Shown here one piece after another: positions 36,846 through 46,366 of a stretch of DNA of 64,000 bases. The notes below the pieces were generated by a model. The model saw only the letters and a list, made by a program, of their open reading frames with translations. It ran no database searches and was not told the origin of the DNA. Within the stretch, counting starts at the first letter, position 1, and the number at the start of each line of letters is the position of its first letter. Source of the DNA: an uncultured Bacilli bacterium (GTDB lineage Bacteria > Bacillota_I > Bacilli_A > RF39 > UBA660); the NCBI GenBank assembly GCA_934162425.1, contig CAKPIS010000003.1, positions 1 through 64,000 of the forward strand, given 5' to 3'. The translations under genes and the position numbers were made by a program.

Positions 36846-38761
36846 ATCCACCAAATTCTTTCAAAATCAGCATATCCACCAAGACCACCAGGTAAAGCTT
36901 CATATAAATTCTTTTCCAAAGGTTCTATAGGATCTATAACAAGAAAATCTGATGCTTTTGCATTATTTGCAGTAACTCCACTTTTGTAACCAACAACAGT
37001 TACCCAATGACTCCAATAATAATCCTCTTTACATGAGCCATGAACAACAACTGGTTTTCCTTCATTTATATTTTTTATAATCAATGCATATACATCTTTA
37101 GTTGATCCACCACTTCTGTAATTATTTGAGCCCCATTCACTTCTACTATAATCAGTAGAGTGCCTCATTATGTCACTTCTATCTATTCCTTGTGCTATCC
37201 ATGCAGCATAAGTCATAGCAGCTTTATAACATTCACTTGGAGCTTGTTTACCAAACTTATTTTTAATTTGTTTAAAATCATATTTAACAGTCTTATACTC
37301 TCCGTTATTAGTACTTTTAGATGAATAATCATATCCTATAACAGCTGATGCAAGAGCAGATTTACCAGTATTTTTACTATCTTTAGAACAGGCACTCTTA
37401 TCAGCATAAACACTTAATCTACCACTTCTAGGATTATTTTTATCATAAAAATCTAAACTCTCTAAATTATTTAATGATGTAGACTTAGAACTAAATACTA
37501 TGCAGCGATCATCAGAATTACTATATGCCCAAGTCTTAGCATCAAGTCCATTAAATGTATCCCATCTATAGTAAAGTTTTTTTTCATCATTTTTAGTTAT
37601 AGTTGCTTTTACATAATAACTACCAGTACTAGATACTATAACAACATTATTTGAATTTTTAGTTTTTCCGCCTTTGTCTTCTAGTTTAATTGTAATACCA
37701 TTACTACCGCTCTTTGTAGTAGTTGAAGGACTTCCAATTTGGTATCCTATAAAAGCTGATTTAACAGAGTTTTTACCATTCTTACAATCAGTTGCATTTT
37801 TATATAAACTAAACTTACCACTACGAGGTGTATTTTTATCATCATATTCTAATCTTTCTAGTGAGTTAAAAGTTATTTCTTTATCTTTAAATGACGAACA
37901 ATAAGTATAATTACCATGACTTAATTTATCAGTATATGAATGCTTATTAGCATTAACTCCTGTATATGTATCCCATCTATAATACAAGTTAGCATTTTCA
38001 CTTTGAGTTACTTTAGCTATGACACTATAATCTCCAGTACCATTAACATAAACAACATTATTATTAGACTTCAATCCACTTTTATCCGTTAAACTAATTG
38101 TAACAATATTCTTTTTCTTTGGTGAATATTTATAATTTATAACAGATGATTTAATTGCTTTAGCACTACCGTCTGTATCAGACTCACAATCTTCTTTTGA
38201 ATAATATACCTTTAACTTACCACTACGTTTTGAATATTCATTAGATTCATTTACAGTTATTGCCTCTAAATTTTTATTTACAGTTTTTAATCCAGAAGTT
38301 ACTCTACATGTATCTTTCCAACTAAGACCTTTTGCATTTAAATTGTTATATATAAACCATTTATAGTATAGTTTGCTATCTACATTGGAATTATCATCAG
38401 CTTTAGCATTTATTTTAATTGTAATCTCTGGCTTATAATTACCAGATTTTGTAACTAAATATACTCCCTCTTTATCCTTAGTAACATTATCGCTTGTATC
38501 TTTAATTTCTATTGTAACCAAACTTTTGGTTAAACCTGGTATTTGAGGTACAATTTTTTGTATAATTTGAGTTATTTTCTTAAAAAAATCATTAAAATTC
38601 ATACTTCCATTAACTTTTTCCATACTAAAAGCTGAATTTAACATAAATGATGTCATCATAAGCATTATAACTAAAACTAAAGATAATAATGCATATGCTA
38701 TGCCTCTTTTCTTTTTTGTTTCATTACTTGGTCTTCCAATCTTATTTTCAAATAATTTCAT
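36839..38761 (-). CDS. GRPSN-tagged C39-like cysteine peptidase with triplicate ectodomain
   Basis: 640 residues. The tag KLFENKIGRPSNETKKKRG and transmembrane helix (about 22-46) precede three homologous domains of roughly 110-130 residues (about 95-500). Each carries the pattern L-YY-[KR]-W-x-x-[YF]-x-[GN]-x-[ND]-A-K, a Cys pair and RSG-[KR]-[LF]-x-[VL]-Y. The C-terminal ~140 residues form a papain-like Peptidase_C39_2-type domain with Cys511 (SECYKAAMTYAAW), His585 (YWSHWVTVVGYK) and Asp610 (VIDPIE) as the probable triad. It likely cleaves peptides or wall stems outside the membrane. The ectodomain repeat is not one I can name. Confidence 0.75.
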   Translation of the reverse strand: MKLFENKIGRPSNETKKKRGIAYALLSLVLVIMLMMTSFMLNSAFSMEKVNGSMNFNDFFKKITQIIQKIVPQIPGLTKSLVTIEIKDTSDNVTKDKEGVYLVTKSGNYKPEITIKINAKADDNSNVDSKLYYKWFIYNNLNAKGLSWKDTCRVTSGLKTVNKNLEAITVNESNEYSKRSGKLKVYYSKEDCESDTDGSAKAIKSSVINYKYSPKKKNIVTISLTDKSGLKSNNNVVYVNGTGDYSVIAKVTQSENANLYYRWDTYTGVNANKHSYTDKLSHGNYTYCSSFKDKEITFNSLERLEYDDKNTPRSGKFSLYKNATDCKNGKNSVKSAFIGYQIGSPSTTTKSGSNGITIKLEDKGGKTKNSNNVVIVSSTGSYYVKATITKNDEKKLYYRWDTFNGLDAKTWAYSNSDDRCIVFSSKSTSLNNLESLDFYDKNNPRSGRLSVYADKSACSKDSKNTGKSALASAVIGYDYSSKSTNNGEYKTVKYDFKQIKNKFGKQAPSECYKAAMTYAAWIAQGIDRSDIMRHSTDYSRSEWGSNNYRSGGSTKDVYALIIKNINEGKPVVVHGSCKEDYYWSHWVTVVGYKSGVTANNAKASDFLVIDPIEPLEKNLYEALPGGLGGYADFERIWWIG

Positions 38762-38944
38762 GTTTACACCCTTTCCTTCACATATATAATGTGTACAACC
38801 TTTAATAATATAATAACATTACATAAATTATTAGGTCAATTAATTATCTTTTTTTTATGTAAAGTATGTGTTAATCAAAAAGACCAAAATTTTTAAATTT
38901 TAAGTAATCTTTTTGCCAATTAAAATTAAAACAAATTTTATTTT

Positions 38945-38959
38945 AATATATGTTATAAT
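38945..38959 (+). promoter_or_regulatory. Extended -10 promoter of the gene at 38982
   Basis: TGTTATAAT (38951-38959) upstream of AAAGGA and ATG 38982; no good -35 is seen. Confidence 0.45.
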
Positions 38960-38981
38960 AATTGGCAAAGGAATTTTTACT

Positions 38982-39761
38982 ATGACAAAAGACGAATTAA
39001 AAGCATTAAAAAAAGATATTAGAGAAATCCAAATACAAAATATTGAAGCTAAAATAATGATGTATAAAGAATATATATTTTTATTTATTAATATTTTAAT
39101 TGAAAAAGGATTATCTGATAATTATTTAGAAGAATTAATTAAGATTAAAGATGAATATATGGCCATATTAGACGAAGAAAATAATTTATTAAATCTAATA
39201 CTAAATAATGGTATAAATAAAAATATAAATGCTGTTGATGAATTAATTATCAAATTAAATGATTTAAATGAAAAAACTATTATTTATTATTATAGTTTGT
39301 TAGATGATATTGAAAGTGAAATAGAAATTAACAGAAATTATTCTTATAGACGCATTCCTAAAAATTTTGAAACTTTAACTGAAACTGATGAATTTAAGTT
39401 TATGGTAAATGGACTTAATTTAACAATTAATGATGTAAAAAATTATTTAAATTATGGCAATGATTTTTGGAATTATATTAAAGATAAAACTAAAGTTATT
39501 AAAAATCCTTACTCGAATTATGATCTAAAAATGAATTATTATGGCATTTGGTATGATTTTAATGAAGATAAAGAGATAACAAAATTAATCATATGTATAC
39601 CAGAAATAATAGATCTTAAAACAGCACAGATAGCTATACATGAATTTATACTTGCCCATGATATTTACTCAGGCAACATAAAAGAAGATTATATATTAGA
39701 AGAATTTGCTAAGCAAGAAGAGACCAAATTCAAAAATGATTATTTAAAAAAAAGATATTAA
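38982..39761 (+). CDS. Unknown protein with degenerate HExxH-like C-terminus
   Basis: 259 residues, cytoplasmic, with no transmembrane helix once the ATG at 38982 is used (the in-frame upstream extension from 38913 is hydrophobic but lacks a ribosome site). The N-terminal half is a long alpha-helical/coiled-coil segment (about 1-120). The C-terminal segment TAQIAIHEFILAHDIYSG, then an E-rich helix EFAKQEETKFKNDYL, resembles 'HEFxHAxxLY...E' metallopeptidase-like cores. The His-Glu and second His are five positions apart instead of four, so zinc binding is doubtful. One of only four plus-strand genes. Function not recognised. Confidence 0.5.
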   Translation: MTKDELKALKKDIREIQIQNIEAKIMMYKEYIFLFINILIEKGLSDNYLEELIKIKDEYMAILDEENNLLNLILNNGINKNINAVDELIIKLNDLNEKTIIYYYSLLDDIESEIEINRNYSYRRIPKNFETLTETDEFKFMVNGLNLTINDVKNYLNYGNDFWNYIKDKTKVIKNPYSNYDLKMNYYGIWYDFNEDKEITKLIICIPEIIDLKTAQIAIHEFILAHDIYSGNIKEDYILEEFAKQEETKFKNDYLKKRY

Positions 39762-39829
39762 AATAATTACATAGTTTTTCAAATACATCAAATATGTATA
39801 CTTACATTAATTTAAATTTTAGGCAAAAT

Positions 39830-39877
39830 AAAAAAGACTGTTAAGAAGTTAAATTTTAATTTCTTGATAGTCTTTTA
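39830..39877. terminator. Large intrinsic terminator after ppdK
   Basis: Inverted repeat AAGACT-GTTAAGAAGTTAAA / TTTAATTTCTTGATAGTCTT with T runs on both sides. It serves ppdK and probably the convergent gene ending at 39761. Confidence 0.75.
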
Positions 39878-39887
39878 TTATTAATTA

Positions 39888-42515
39888 TTATTTCTTTGCA
39901 TTGATTGCAGCTTGTGCAGCAGCTAATCTTGCAATAGGTACTCTAAATGGTGAGCAAGAAACATAATCTAAACCAATCTTATGGCAGAATTCTACTGAAG
40001 AAGGATCTCCACCATGTTCACCACATATACCAATATGTAAGTTAGGATTTACTGGTTTACCTAATTTAATTGCTGTTTCCATTAATTTACCGACACCAGT
40101 TTGATCAAGTTTTGCAAATGGATCATTTTCAAATATCTTCTTATCGTAATAAGCACCTAAAAATTTACCTGCATCATCCCTTGAGAAACCATAAGTCATT
40201 TGTGTTAAGTCATTTGTACCGAAACAGAAGAAGTCTGCATCTTTAGCTATTTCATCAGCTGTTAATGCTGCTCTTGGAATTTCAATCATAGTACCAACTT
40301 CGTATTCTAACTCGATACCAGAAGCTTTAATTTCTTCATCAGCAGTTTCTACAACTATTTTCTTAACATATTTTAACTCTTTATCATCACATACAAGTGG
40401 AATCATAATTTCTGGTTTAACATTCCAATCTGAATGTTTTTTCTTAGTATTAATTGCTGCTCTAATAACAGCTTTAGTTTGCATCTTAGCTATTTCTGGA
40501 TAAGTAACAGCAAGACGGCATCCTCTGTGTCCCATCATTGGGTTTACTTCATGAAGACTAGATACTAAGTTTTTAATGTACTCTACAGATTTACCTTGGG
40601 CATCAGCTAACTTCTTAATATCAGCATCTTCTGTTGGAACAAACTCATGTAAAGGTGGGTCTAAGTATCTAATAGTTACTGGACAACCTTGTAATGCTTC
40701 ATATAAAGCTTCAAAGTCACCTTGTTGATAAGGTAAAATCTTATCTAATGCAGCTTCTCTTTCTTCTTTAGTATCTGCACAGATCATTTCTCTAAATGCT
40801 GCGATTCTATCTTCTTCAAAGAACATATGTTCTGTACGACAAAGACCAATACCCTCAGCACCTAATTCACGAGCTTTTTTAGCATCAGATGGAGTATCAG
40901 CATTAGTTCTTACCTTTAATGTTCTGAATTTATCTGCCCATGCCATAACACGACCAAATTCACCAGCAATTGAAGCATCTACAGTTGGAATCTTGCCATC
41001 ATATATGTTACCAGTTGAACCATCAATTGAGATATAATCTCCTTCATGATAAGTTTTACCAGCTAAAGTAAAGCATTTATTTTCTTCGTCCATAGCTATA
41101 TCACCACAACCAGAAACGCAGCAAGTACCCATACCACGAGCTACAACAGCTGCGTGTGAAGTCATACCACCACGAACAGTTAAGATACCTTGAGATGCCT
41201 TCATACCAGTAATATCTTCTGGAGAAGTTTCAAGTCTAACTAATACAACCTTTTCTCCTCTTGCAGCCCAGTTTTCTGCATCTTCTGCAGTAAATACAAT
41301 CTTACCTGTTGCAGCACCTGGAGATGCACCAAGACCTTTACCAGCTGGAGTGCTTTCTTTTAAAGCTTTAGCATCAAATTGTGGGTGAAGTAATGTATCT
41401 AAGTTACGAGGATCAATCATAGCAACTGCTTCTTCTTCGCTTCTCATTCCTTCATCTACTAAATCACAAGCAATCTTTAAAGCTGCTTGAGCTGTTCTCT
41501 TACCATTTCTAGTTTGTAACATATAAAGTTTACCATGTTCAACAGTAAATTCCATATCTTGCATATCTCTATAGTGATTTTCTAGAGTCTTACAAACTTC
41601 TTTGAACTCTTTAAATGCTTCTGGGAATTTTTCTTCCATTTCAGCGATGTGCATTGGAGTACGAACACCTGCAACAACGTCTTCACCTTGTGCATTAGTT
41701 AAGAATTCACCAAATAAACCTTTAGCACCTGTTGCTGGGTCACGAGTAAATGCAACACCAGTACCACAGTCATCACCCATGTTACCAAATGCCATAGCTT
41801 GTACGTTTACAGCAGTACCCCATGAATATGGAATATCATTATCTCTTCTATATACGTTAGCTCTTGGATTATCCCATGATCTAAATACTGCTTTAACAGC
41901 ACCCATTAATTGTTCTTTTGGTTCATCTGGGAAGTCTTCTCCTATTTTTTCTTTATATTCTTCTTTAAATTGTCTTGCTAATTCTTTTAAATCATCAGCA
42001 TCTAATTCAACGTCTTGTTTAACGCCTTTTTTATCTTTCATTTCATCGATAAGTTGTTCAAAGTATTTCTTACCAACTTCCATAACTACATCTGAATACA
42101 TTTGAATAAATCTTCTGTAGCAATCCCAAGCCCATCTTGGATTATTAGATTTTTCTGCTATAACATTAACTACATCTTCATTAAGACCTAAGTTAAGAAT
42201 AGTATCCATCATACCAGGCATTGATGCTCTGGCACCAGATCTTACAGAAACTAAAAGTGGATTTTCACTATCACCAAATTTCTTTCCAGTGATTTCTTCC
42301 ATCTTTCCTATGTACTCATTAATTTGACCCTGAATTTCTGGATTGATTTCTCTTCCATCTTCATAGTACTGAGTACATGCTTCTGTTGTAATAGTGAAAC
42401 CTTGAGGTACTGGAAGTCCAATATTAGTCATTTCTGCTAAGTTAGCTCCCTTACCACCAAGAAGGTTTCTCATATCAGCATTACCTTCTTTAAAAAGGTA
42501 TACCCATTTTGTCAT
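39888..42515 (-). CDS. ppdK: Pyruvate, phosphate dikinase
   Basis: An 875-residue PPDK interconverting pyruvate + ATP + Pi with PEP + AMP + PPi. The N-terminal nucleotide-binding domain includes LLGGKGANLAEMTNIGLPVPQGFTI (start) and SVRSGARASMPGMMDT. The phosphohistidine domain has GGMTSHAAVVARGMGTCCVSG. The C-terminal PEP/pyruvate barrel has GLCRTEHMFF, FGTNDLTQMTYGFSRDD and ICGEHGGDP. Length is normal. The ribosome site AAGGAGGAA and a more balanced codon use than neighbours suggest high expression. It fits PPi-dependent glycolysis in anaerobes. Confidence 0.97.
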   Translation of the reverse strand: MTKWVYLFKEGNADMRNLLGGKGANLAEMTNIGLPVPQGFTITTEACTQYYEDGREINPEIQGQINEYIGKMEEITGKKFGDSENPLLVSVRSGARASMPGMMDTILNLGLNEDVVNVIAEKSNNPRWAWDCYRRFIQMYSDVVMEVGKKYFEQLIDEMKDKKGVKQDVELDADDLKELARQFKEEYKEKIGEDFPDEPKEQLMGAVKAVFRSWDNPRANVYRRDNDIPYSWGTAVNVQAMAFGNMGDDCGTGVAFTRDPATGAKGLFGEFLTNAQGEDVVAGVRTPMHIAEMEEKFPEAFKEFKEVCKTLENHYRDMQDMEFTVEHGKLYMLQTRNGKRTAQAALKIACDLVDEGMRSEEEAVAMIDPRNLDTLLHPQFDAKALKESTPAGKGLGASPGAATGKIVFTAEDAENWAARGEKVVLVRLETSPEDITGMKASQGILTVRGGMTSHAAVVARGMGTCCVSGCGDIAMDEENKCFTLAGKTYHEGDYISIDGSTGNIYDGKIPTVDASIAGEFGRVMAWADKFRTLKVRTNADTPSDAKKARELGAEGIGLCRTEHMFFEEDRIAAFREMICADTKEEREAALDKILPYQQGDFEALYEALQGCPVTIRYLDPPLHEFVPTEDADIKKLADAQGKSVEYIKNLVSSLHEVNPMMGHRGCRLAVTYPEIAKMQTKAVIRAAINTKKKHSDWNVKPEIMIPLVCDDKELKYVKKIVVETADEEIKASGIELEYEVGTMIEIPRAALTADEIAKDADFFCFGTNDLTQMTYGFSRDDAGKFLGAYYDKKIFENDPFAKLDQTGVGKLMETAIKLGKPVNPNLHIGICGEHGGDPSSVEFCHKIGLDYVSCSPFRVPIARLAAAQAAINAKK

Positions 42516-42548
42516 TTATATTCCTCCTTCTTTAGCAAATACAATGCT

Positions 42549-42578
42549 ATTATAACATAAAAAAAACAGCACTTACAA
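42549..42578 (-). promoter_or_regulatory. Promoter of ppdK
   Basis: Minus-strand TTGTAA (42573-42578), 18 nt, TATAAT (42549-42554) in an extended TGTTATAAT context. It overlaps the preceding terminator. Confidence 0.7.
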
Positions 42579-42599
42579 TAATAAATGCTATGTTTTTTG
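42558..42599 (-). terminator. Intrinsic terminator of the xer operon
   Basis: Minus-strand AACATAGCATTTA-loop-TAAGTGCTGTTTTTTTT, 60-100 nt after the stop at 42660. Confidence 0.75.
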
Positions 42600-42659
42600 T
42601 GTTATTTTACAATATTTTTTACTATTTTAATTCTTTACTATATTTTATATTTCTAATCT

Positions 42660-43613
42660 TTATTTTGTTTCAAATTTTTGAATAAGAAGCATAGCAAGAC
42701 TATTTAAATTACAAAACTTTTCATAATACATTTTAGTCTTCTTTTTAAAGGACTTCAAGTCATTAAACATAGAGCATAATCCCATATATATAATTATTTG
42801 ATCATTTTTTATAGTTATTTGTACATCAGGATAATACATTCTAGTTAGTGATGTATAATAAGGGGTAATTTTATTAATTATCTCTATAAAATTATTTGCA
42901 AACACTTCATCATTAAATAAATAGCTTAAATCTCTATCAGAATAAAAGGTAAATAACTTTTTTAGCTTTTTATTATTTATTTTTAATTTGTTTCTTCTAT
43001 GAATTCCACGAGGTAATAATTCTAAAGTGCCACTTATAATAGTTTGACAATCTATTTTCATAACTATGCCTTTTTTATTTATAAACTGTGTATAAGTATA
43101 AGGATAATCTTCTTCATCAATTGGAGATATAGTATACTTTTTCACACCTACTAAAGAAAACTTATGTTCATTAATATAACCAGATGAATTAAAATAATAA
43201 TCAGTTACTCTTTCAAAATCTTTATAGTATTTGTCATCTTTTATATCATCTAGCACAGAGTAAGAAAAATTATTAAAAATAGCAGTTGCATAATTACCTA
43301 AAAAATAATTCATATACATTTTTACATATTTATAATTATTTGACTTCATATCCCTTATGTTAAAACCACGTCTTATCTTTATGCTTAAAATAATAAGTAA
43401 AATTACTATTAAAAAATCTGTAACATAAGAAATAATTTTATATTTGGATATTAAATCCATAAATAAAGAAAATGTATATAGAAATATAGGTCCAAAAATA
43501 GGCATAACTACAATTACTATAATAGCAATAAATAAAGGAGATATAGAAAAGCTTCTCTTATTTTCAATTTCTGAGTTAGAATATATTTTTTCAAATTCTT
43601 CGTTTTTTTTCAT
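42660..43613 (-). CDS. Two-helix membrane protein of the xer operon
   Basis: 317 residues. The N-terminal cytoplasmic stretch (1-25) is followed by two transmembrane helices (about 26-55 and 62-85) and a soluble domain of about 230 residues with alternating strands (KKYTISPIDEEDYPYTY, GTLELLPRGIHRRNKLKI, QITIKNDQIIIYMGL). It ends in a Lys-rich helix. The start ATG overlaps the xer stop as ATGA, so translation is coupled. Not a family I can name. Confidence 0.6.
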   Translation of the reverse strand: MKKNEEFEKIYSNSEIENKRSFSISPLFIAIIVIVVMPIFGPIFLYTFSLFMDLISKYKIISYVTDFLIVILLIILSIKIRRGFNIRDMKSNNYKYVKMYMNYFLGNYATAIFNNFSYSVLDDIKDDKYYKDFERVTDYYFNSSGYINEHKFSLVGVKKYTISPIDEEDYPYTYTQFINKKGIVMKIDCQTIISGTLELLPRGIHRRNKLKINNKKLKKLFTFYSDRDLSYLFNDEVFANNFIEIINKITPYYTSLTRMYYPDVQITIKNDQIIIYMGLCSMFNDLKSFKKKTKMYYEKFCNLNSLAMLLIQKFETK

Positions 43614-44509
43614 TTTTCCCTTCCTCTCGGATGACATTTTAAATAAACCTCTCTTAAATGTTCATTTGATACATGTGTATATATTTGCGTAGTTTCAAGT
43701 GATTCATGTCCTAAAAGTTCTTGAACTGTTATTAAATCACACCCTTCATTTAAAAGATGCGTTGCAAAGGTATGTCTTATCATATGCGGTGATACATGTT
43801 TTTTTATTGATGCTTTTCTTACTATATTATTAATTATTAATTCAATTCCCCTTGTAGTTATTTTCTTACCATTATCATTAATAATTAAATACGAACAAGA
43901 AGTATGATGCTTTTCTAATATTTTTTTTCTACCATCATTTATAAATAAATTAAGAAAATCTAAACAATAATCTCCAAAACATACAATTCTATCTTTACTA
44001 CCCTTACCCTTTACTTTAATTTCTTTTCTATTAAAATCAATATCTTCTATTTTAATATTAACAAGTTCACTAACACGCACTCCAGTTGCATAAAGTATTT
44101 CTAAAATAAGTCTATCTCTTTGACCTAATTCCTCATTGATATTAGGTGTGTTAAATATTATCTCTAGTTCTTCTACGCCTAAATACTTAGGTAATTTTTT
44201 TTCTTTCTTAGGTGATGATACATAGTTAAATGGATTAGATTTAATTAATTCTAGGTTAAACAAATACTTATAAAAGCTTCTAAGTGATGATAATTTTCTT
44301 GCAATAGAATTTCTAGATAATTTTTTATCATATAAATACATTAAATATCCCTTTATAAAATCATAATCGACATCAAAAAAAGAAATTCCTTCTTTTTTTA
44401 AGTAAGTTTTAAACTCATCTATATCTATACTATAATTTTTAGCAGTATTTGATGAATACTTTTTTTGTTTTAGTATATAATCTAAAAATTCATTAATATA
44501 CTTTTCCAT
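43610..44509 (-). CDS. XerC/XerD-type tyrosine recombinase
   Basis: 299 residues. The N-terminal SAM-like core-binding domain (about 1-95) and catalytic domain (about 105-295) contain the full set of residues: Arg145 (ATGVRVSEL), Lys169 (KGKGSKDRI), His242-x-x-Arg245 (PHMIRHTFATHLLNEG), His268 (LLGHESLETTQ) and the nucleophile Tyr277 (IYTHV). The GKGSKDR loop, length and HxLR spacing fit chromosomal XerC/D rather than phage integrases. It is embedded in an operon of unknowns. Role: chromosome dimer resolution or possibly a local inversion; no dif-like site was found nearby. Confidence 0.88.
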   Translation of the reverse strand: MEKYINEFLDYILKQKKYSSNTAKNYSIDIDEFKTYLKKEGISFFDVDYDFIKGYLMYLYDKKLSRNSIARKLSSLRSFYKYLFNLELIKSNPFNYVSSPKKEKKLPKYLGVEELEIIFNTPNINEELGQRDRLILEILYATGVRVSELVNIKIEDIDFNRKEIKVKGKGSKDRIVCFGDYCLDFLNLFINDGRKKILEKHHTSCSYLIINDNGKKITTRGIELIINNIVRKASIKKHVSPHMIRHTFATHLLNEGCDLITVQELLGHESLETTQIYTHVSNEHLREVYLKCHPRGREK

Positions 44510-45419
44510 AACCAGTTTTTTCCTTTTGTGCATCTATATATAATCTTATATCATCATTATCTGGATCTTCTTCTAACATCTTTTCATATATATATAGCAT
44601 ATCTTCTTTTTCAAAATTAGTATCTTCATAAGGATCATATTCATAGTCTTTTAATAGTTCAACATTAGATGCTTTTTTACTAGAAAATCTTTTTTCAAAA
44701 CTTTCTTCCATTTGCTTATTAATATAAGAATAATCGCACTTTTTTCTTTGAAGTCTATTTTTTAATATTTTTTTATTTCGTTCAATTCTATTATTACCTA
44801 CTAATCTTTCGTTTAATATTTCTTTTAATTTAAGTGTAAATAATAATTTTTTATATGAATCGCGACATATATATTTTATAACTAAATCGCTATTTGCCTT
44901 CATTAAAGCTATTTTTTGCCATAACTCACACTTATCTAAATATCTATAATCTAAGTTTTTATCTGAGTCAAATCTTAATTTAAAATTATAATTAATTATA
45001 TTTATTAATTCCTTTTTAGTAATAAGATTTGCCATAAGTTTATATATTTCTTCTATTTTAGGATCAAAACTATTATTATAAACCTCACCTTTAGTAATAA
45101 AAATAGCTCTTTTAAACATTAAGTATATAAGACTTTTAGAATCTGTATATACTAAATCTTCATCTATTTTATATATAGCATTTATCTTATCACCATTTTT
45201 AGTCTTCTTATAATAAAAACTATTCTTGTTTAAACTAGATAAATTAATCTTAATAAATTCTTTAACTTTGTCTGGTAATGTGTTTAAAAGCATATTATAA
45301 CAAGTACAATAAGATGTATATTTTAAAAGAGATTCTAACTCTTCATTTACTAAATAATAGGTTTCTAACCTTTTAGTATTAGGATTTATTATATCAACAC
45401 ATAAATAAAACTTCGACAT
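44493..45419 (-). CDS. Unknown protein, paralogue of the upstream gene
   Basis: 308 residues, no transmembrane segment. The N-terminal ~150 residues parallel the gene at 45433: an antiparallel beta start (YLCVDIINPNTKRLETYYLV versus YTLYFKGINEYGHEHNIPII), then LPDKVKEFIKINL versus FPIDVKKFIKYEF, then a strand and helix (DEDLVYTDSKSLIYLMFKRA versus NDDILYVTPDELIEKIVCMK). The C-terminus is acidic with a helical tail (EDPDNDDIRLYIDAQKEKTG). It overlaps the xer start by 17 nt, so it is in the same operon. No known domain is recognised. Confidence 0.6.
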   Translation of the reverse strand: MSKFYLCVDIINPNTKRLETYYLVNEELESLLKYTSYCTCYNMLLNTLPDKVKEFIKINLSSLNKNSFYYKKTKNGDKINAIYKIDEDLVYTDSKSLIYLMFKRAIFITKGEVYNNSFDPKIEEIYKLMANLITKKELINIINYNFKLRFDSDKNLDYRYLDKCELWQKIALMKANSDLVIKYICRDSYKKLLFTLKLKEILNERLVGNNRIERNKKILKNRLQRKKCDYSYINKQMEESFEKRFSSKKASNVELLKDYEYDPYEDTNFEKEDMLYIYEKMLEEDPDNDDIRLYIDAQKEKTGYGKVY

Positions 45420-45432
45420 ATAACCACTTTCC

Positions 45433-46203
45433 TTATAAATTACTATATTCTTTATTATATTTTTTTAAGAACTTATTTACATTATATACTATAGCATCAC
45501 TTACTTCATCCATGTTAATTTTGTTGATAGAATCTTTAAAGCTCATTTTTTTATTACCATTTATATAATTAAATAATGCTTTATATTTAAATGCTAAATT
45601 TCTTCTAGATTCAAACTCTTCACCTAACTTTTTGCATAAAACTATTATATTATCTTTATCGGTTGCAATAGATGCTATTAAAAGATCATCAGAATCTAAA
45701 TTAGGAAAATTTTTACTAGCATCATAAACATCTATCATACAAGATATCTTTTTATCTTTAACATACGTATTATATAAATAAGTAAAAAATTCTCGTTTTT
45801 TTTGTAATTTATTATTTTTATTAATCATAATAAGTGAATTTTGATATTCTAATGCACTCATTTTCATACAAACTATTTTTTCTATAAGTTCATCTGGAGT
45901 AACATATAAAATATCATCATTATCTTTAAAAACAGGTTCCATAATTGGTTCAAAATTACTATCAGTAATAAAGATATGTTCTCCCAAACTCTTATTATCG
46001 TTAAAATTTATATCTCTTTTAAATTCATATTTAATAAACTTTTTTACATCAATTGGAAAACTATTAAATAAATCCAAATAATTATTAAATCTACTTGTAT
46101 ATTCATCCATTTGTCTTAAATTTACACAAATAATAGGTATATTATGCTCATGACCATATTCATTTATTCCTTTAAAATATAATGTATATTTTTTTATTTT
46201 CAT
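45433..46203 (-). CDS. Unknown protein, first gene of the xer operon
   Basis: 256 residues, probably cytoplasmic. It shares a distant N-terminal domain with the following gene (see 44493). The remainder is helix-rich (KNNKLQKKREFFTYLYNT, KDSINKINMDEVSDAIVY). Strong AGGAGG ribosome site. Only 13 nt separate it from the next gene. The function is not recognised. Confidence 0.58.
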   Translation of the reverse strand: MKIKKYTLYFKGINEYGHEHNIPIICVNLRQMDEYTSRFNNYLDLFNSFPIDVKKFIKYEFKRDINFNDNKSLGEHIFITDSNFEPIMEPVFKDNDDILYVTPDELIEKIVCMKMSALEYQNSLIMINKNNKLQKKREFFTYLYNTYVKDKKISCMIDVYDASKNFPNLDSDDLLIASIATDKDNIIVLCKKLGEEFESRRNLAFKYKALFNYINGNKKMSFKDSINKINMDEVSDAIVYNVNKFLKKYNKEYSNL

Positions 46204-46332
46204 AATCTGCCTCCTAATATTCTTCCTCTTTAGTATACCATGAATAATATAAGAATTCTATATCAAATAAAAAAAATCATTAGATTCATTTATTTTACCA
46301 TAAAGTTTACTATGTATATTAAATTTATAAAC

Positions 46333-46360
46333 AAAAAAAGCAAGCTCATAGCTTACTTAA
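46333..46360 (-). terminator. Intrinsic terminator of spoVS
   Basis: Minus-strand AAGTAAGCT-ATG-AGCTTGCTTTTTTT just after the spoVS stop. Confidence 0.85.
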
Positions 46361-46366
46361 TATATA

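Noticed and set aside
41602..42105. A 167-residue frame antisense to ppdK
   Set aside because: Shadow of the conserved PPDK coding sequence; no homologous domain is visible.
43610..44509. Phage integrase or integrative-element boundary
   Set aside because: There are no phage genes, tRNA target or flanking direct repeats; the enzyme looks like a chromosomal XerC/D.
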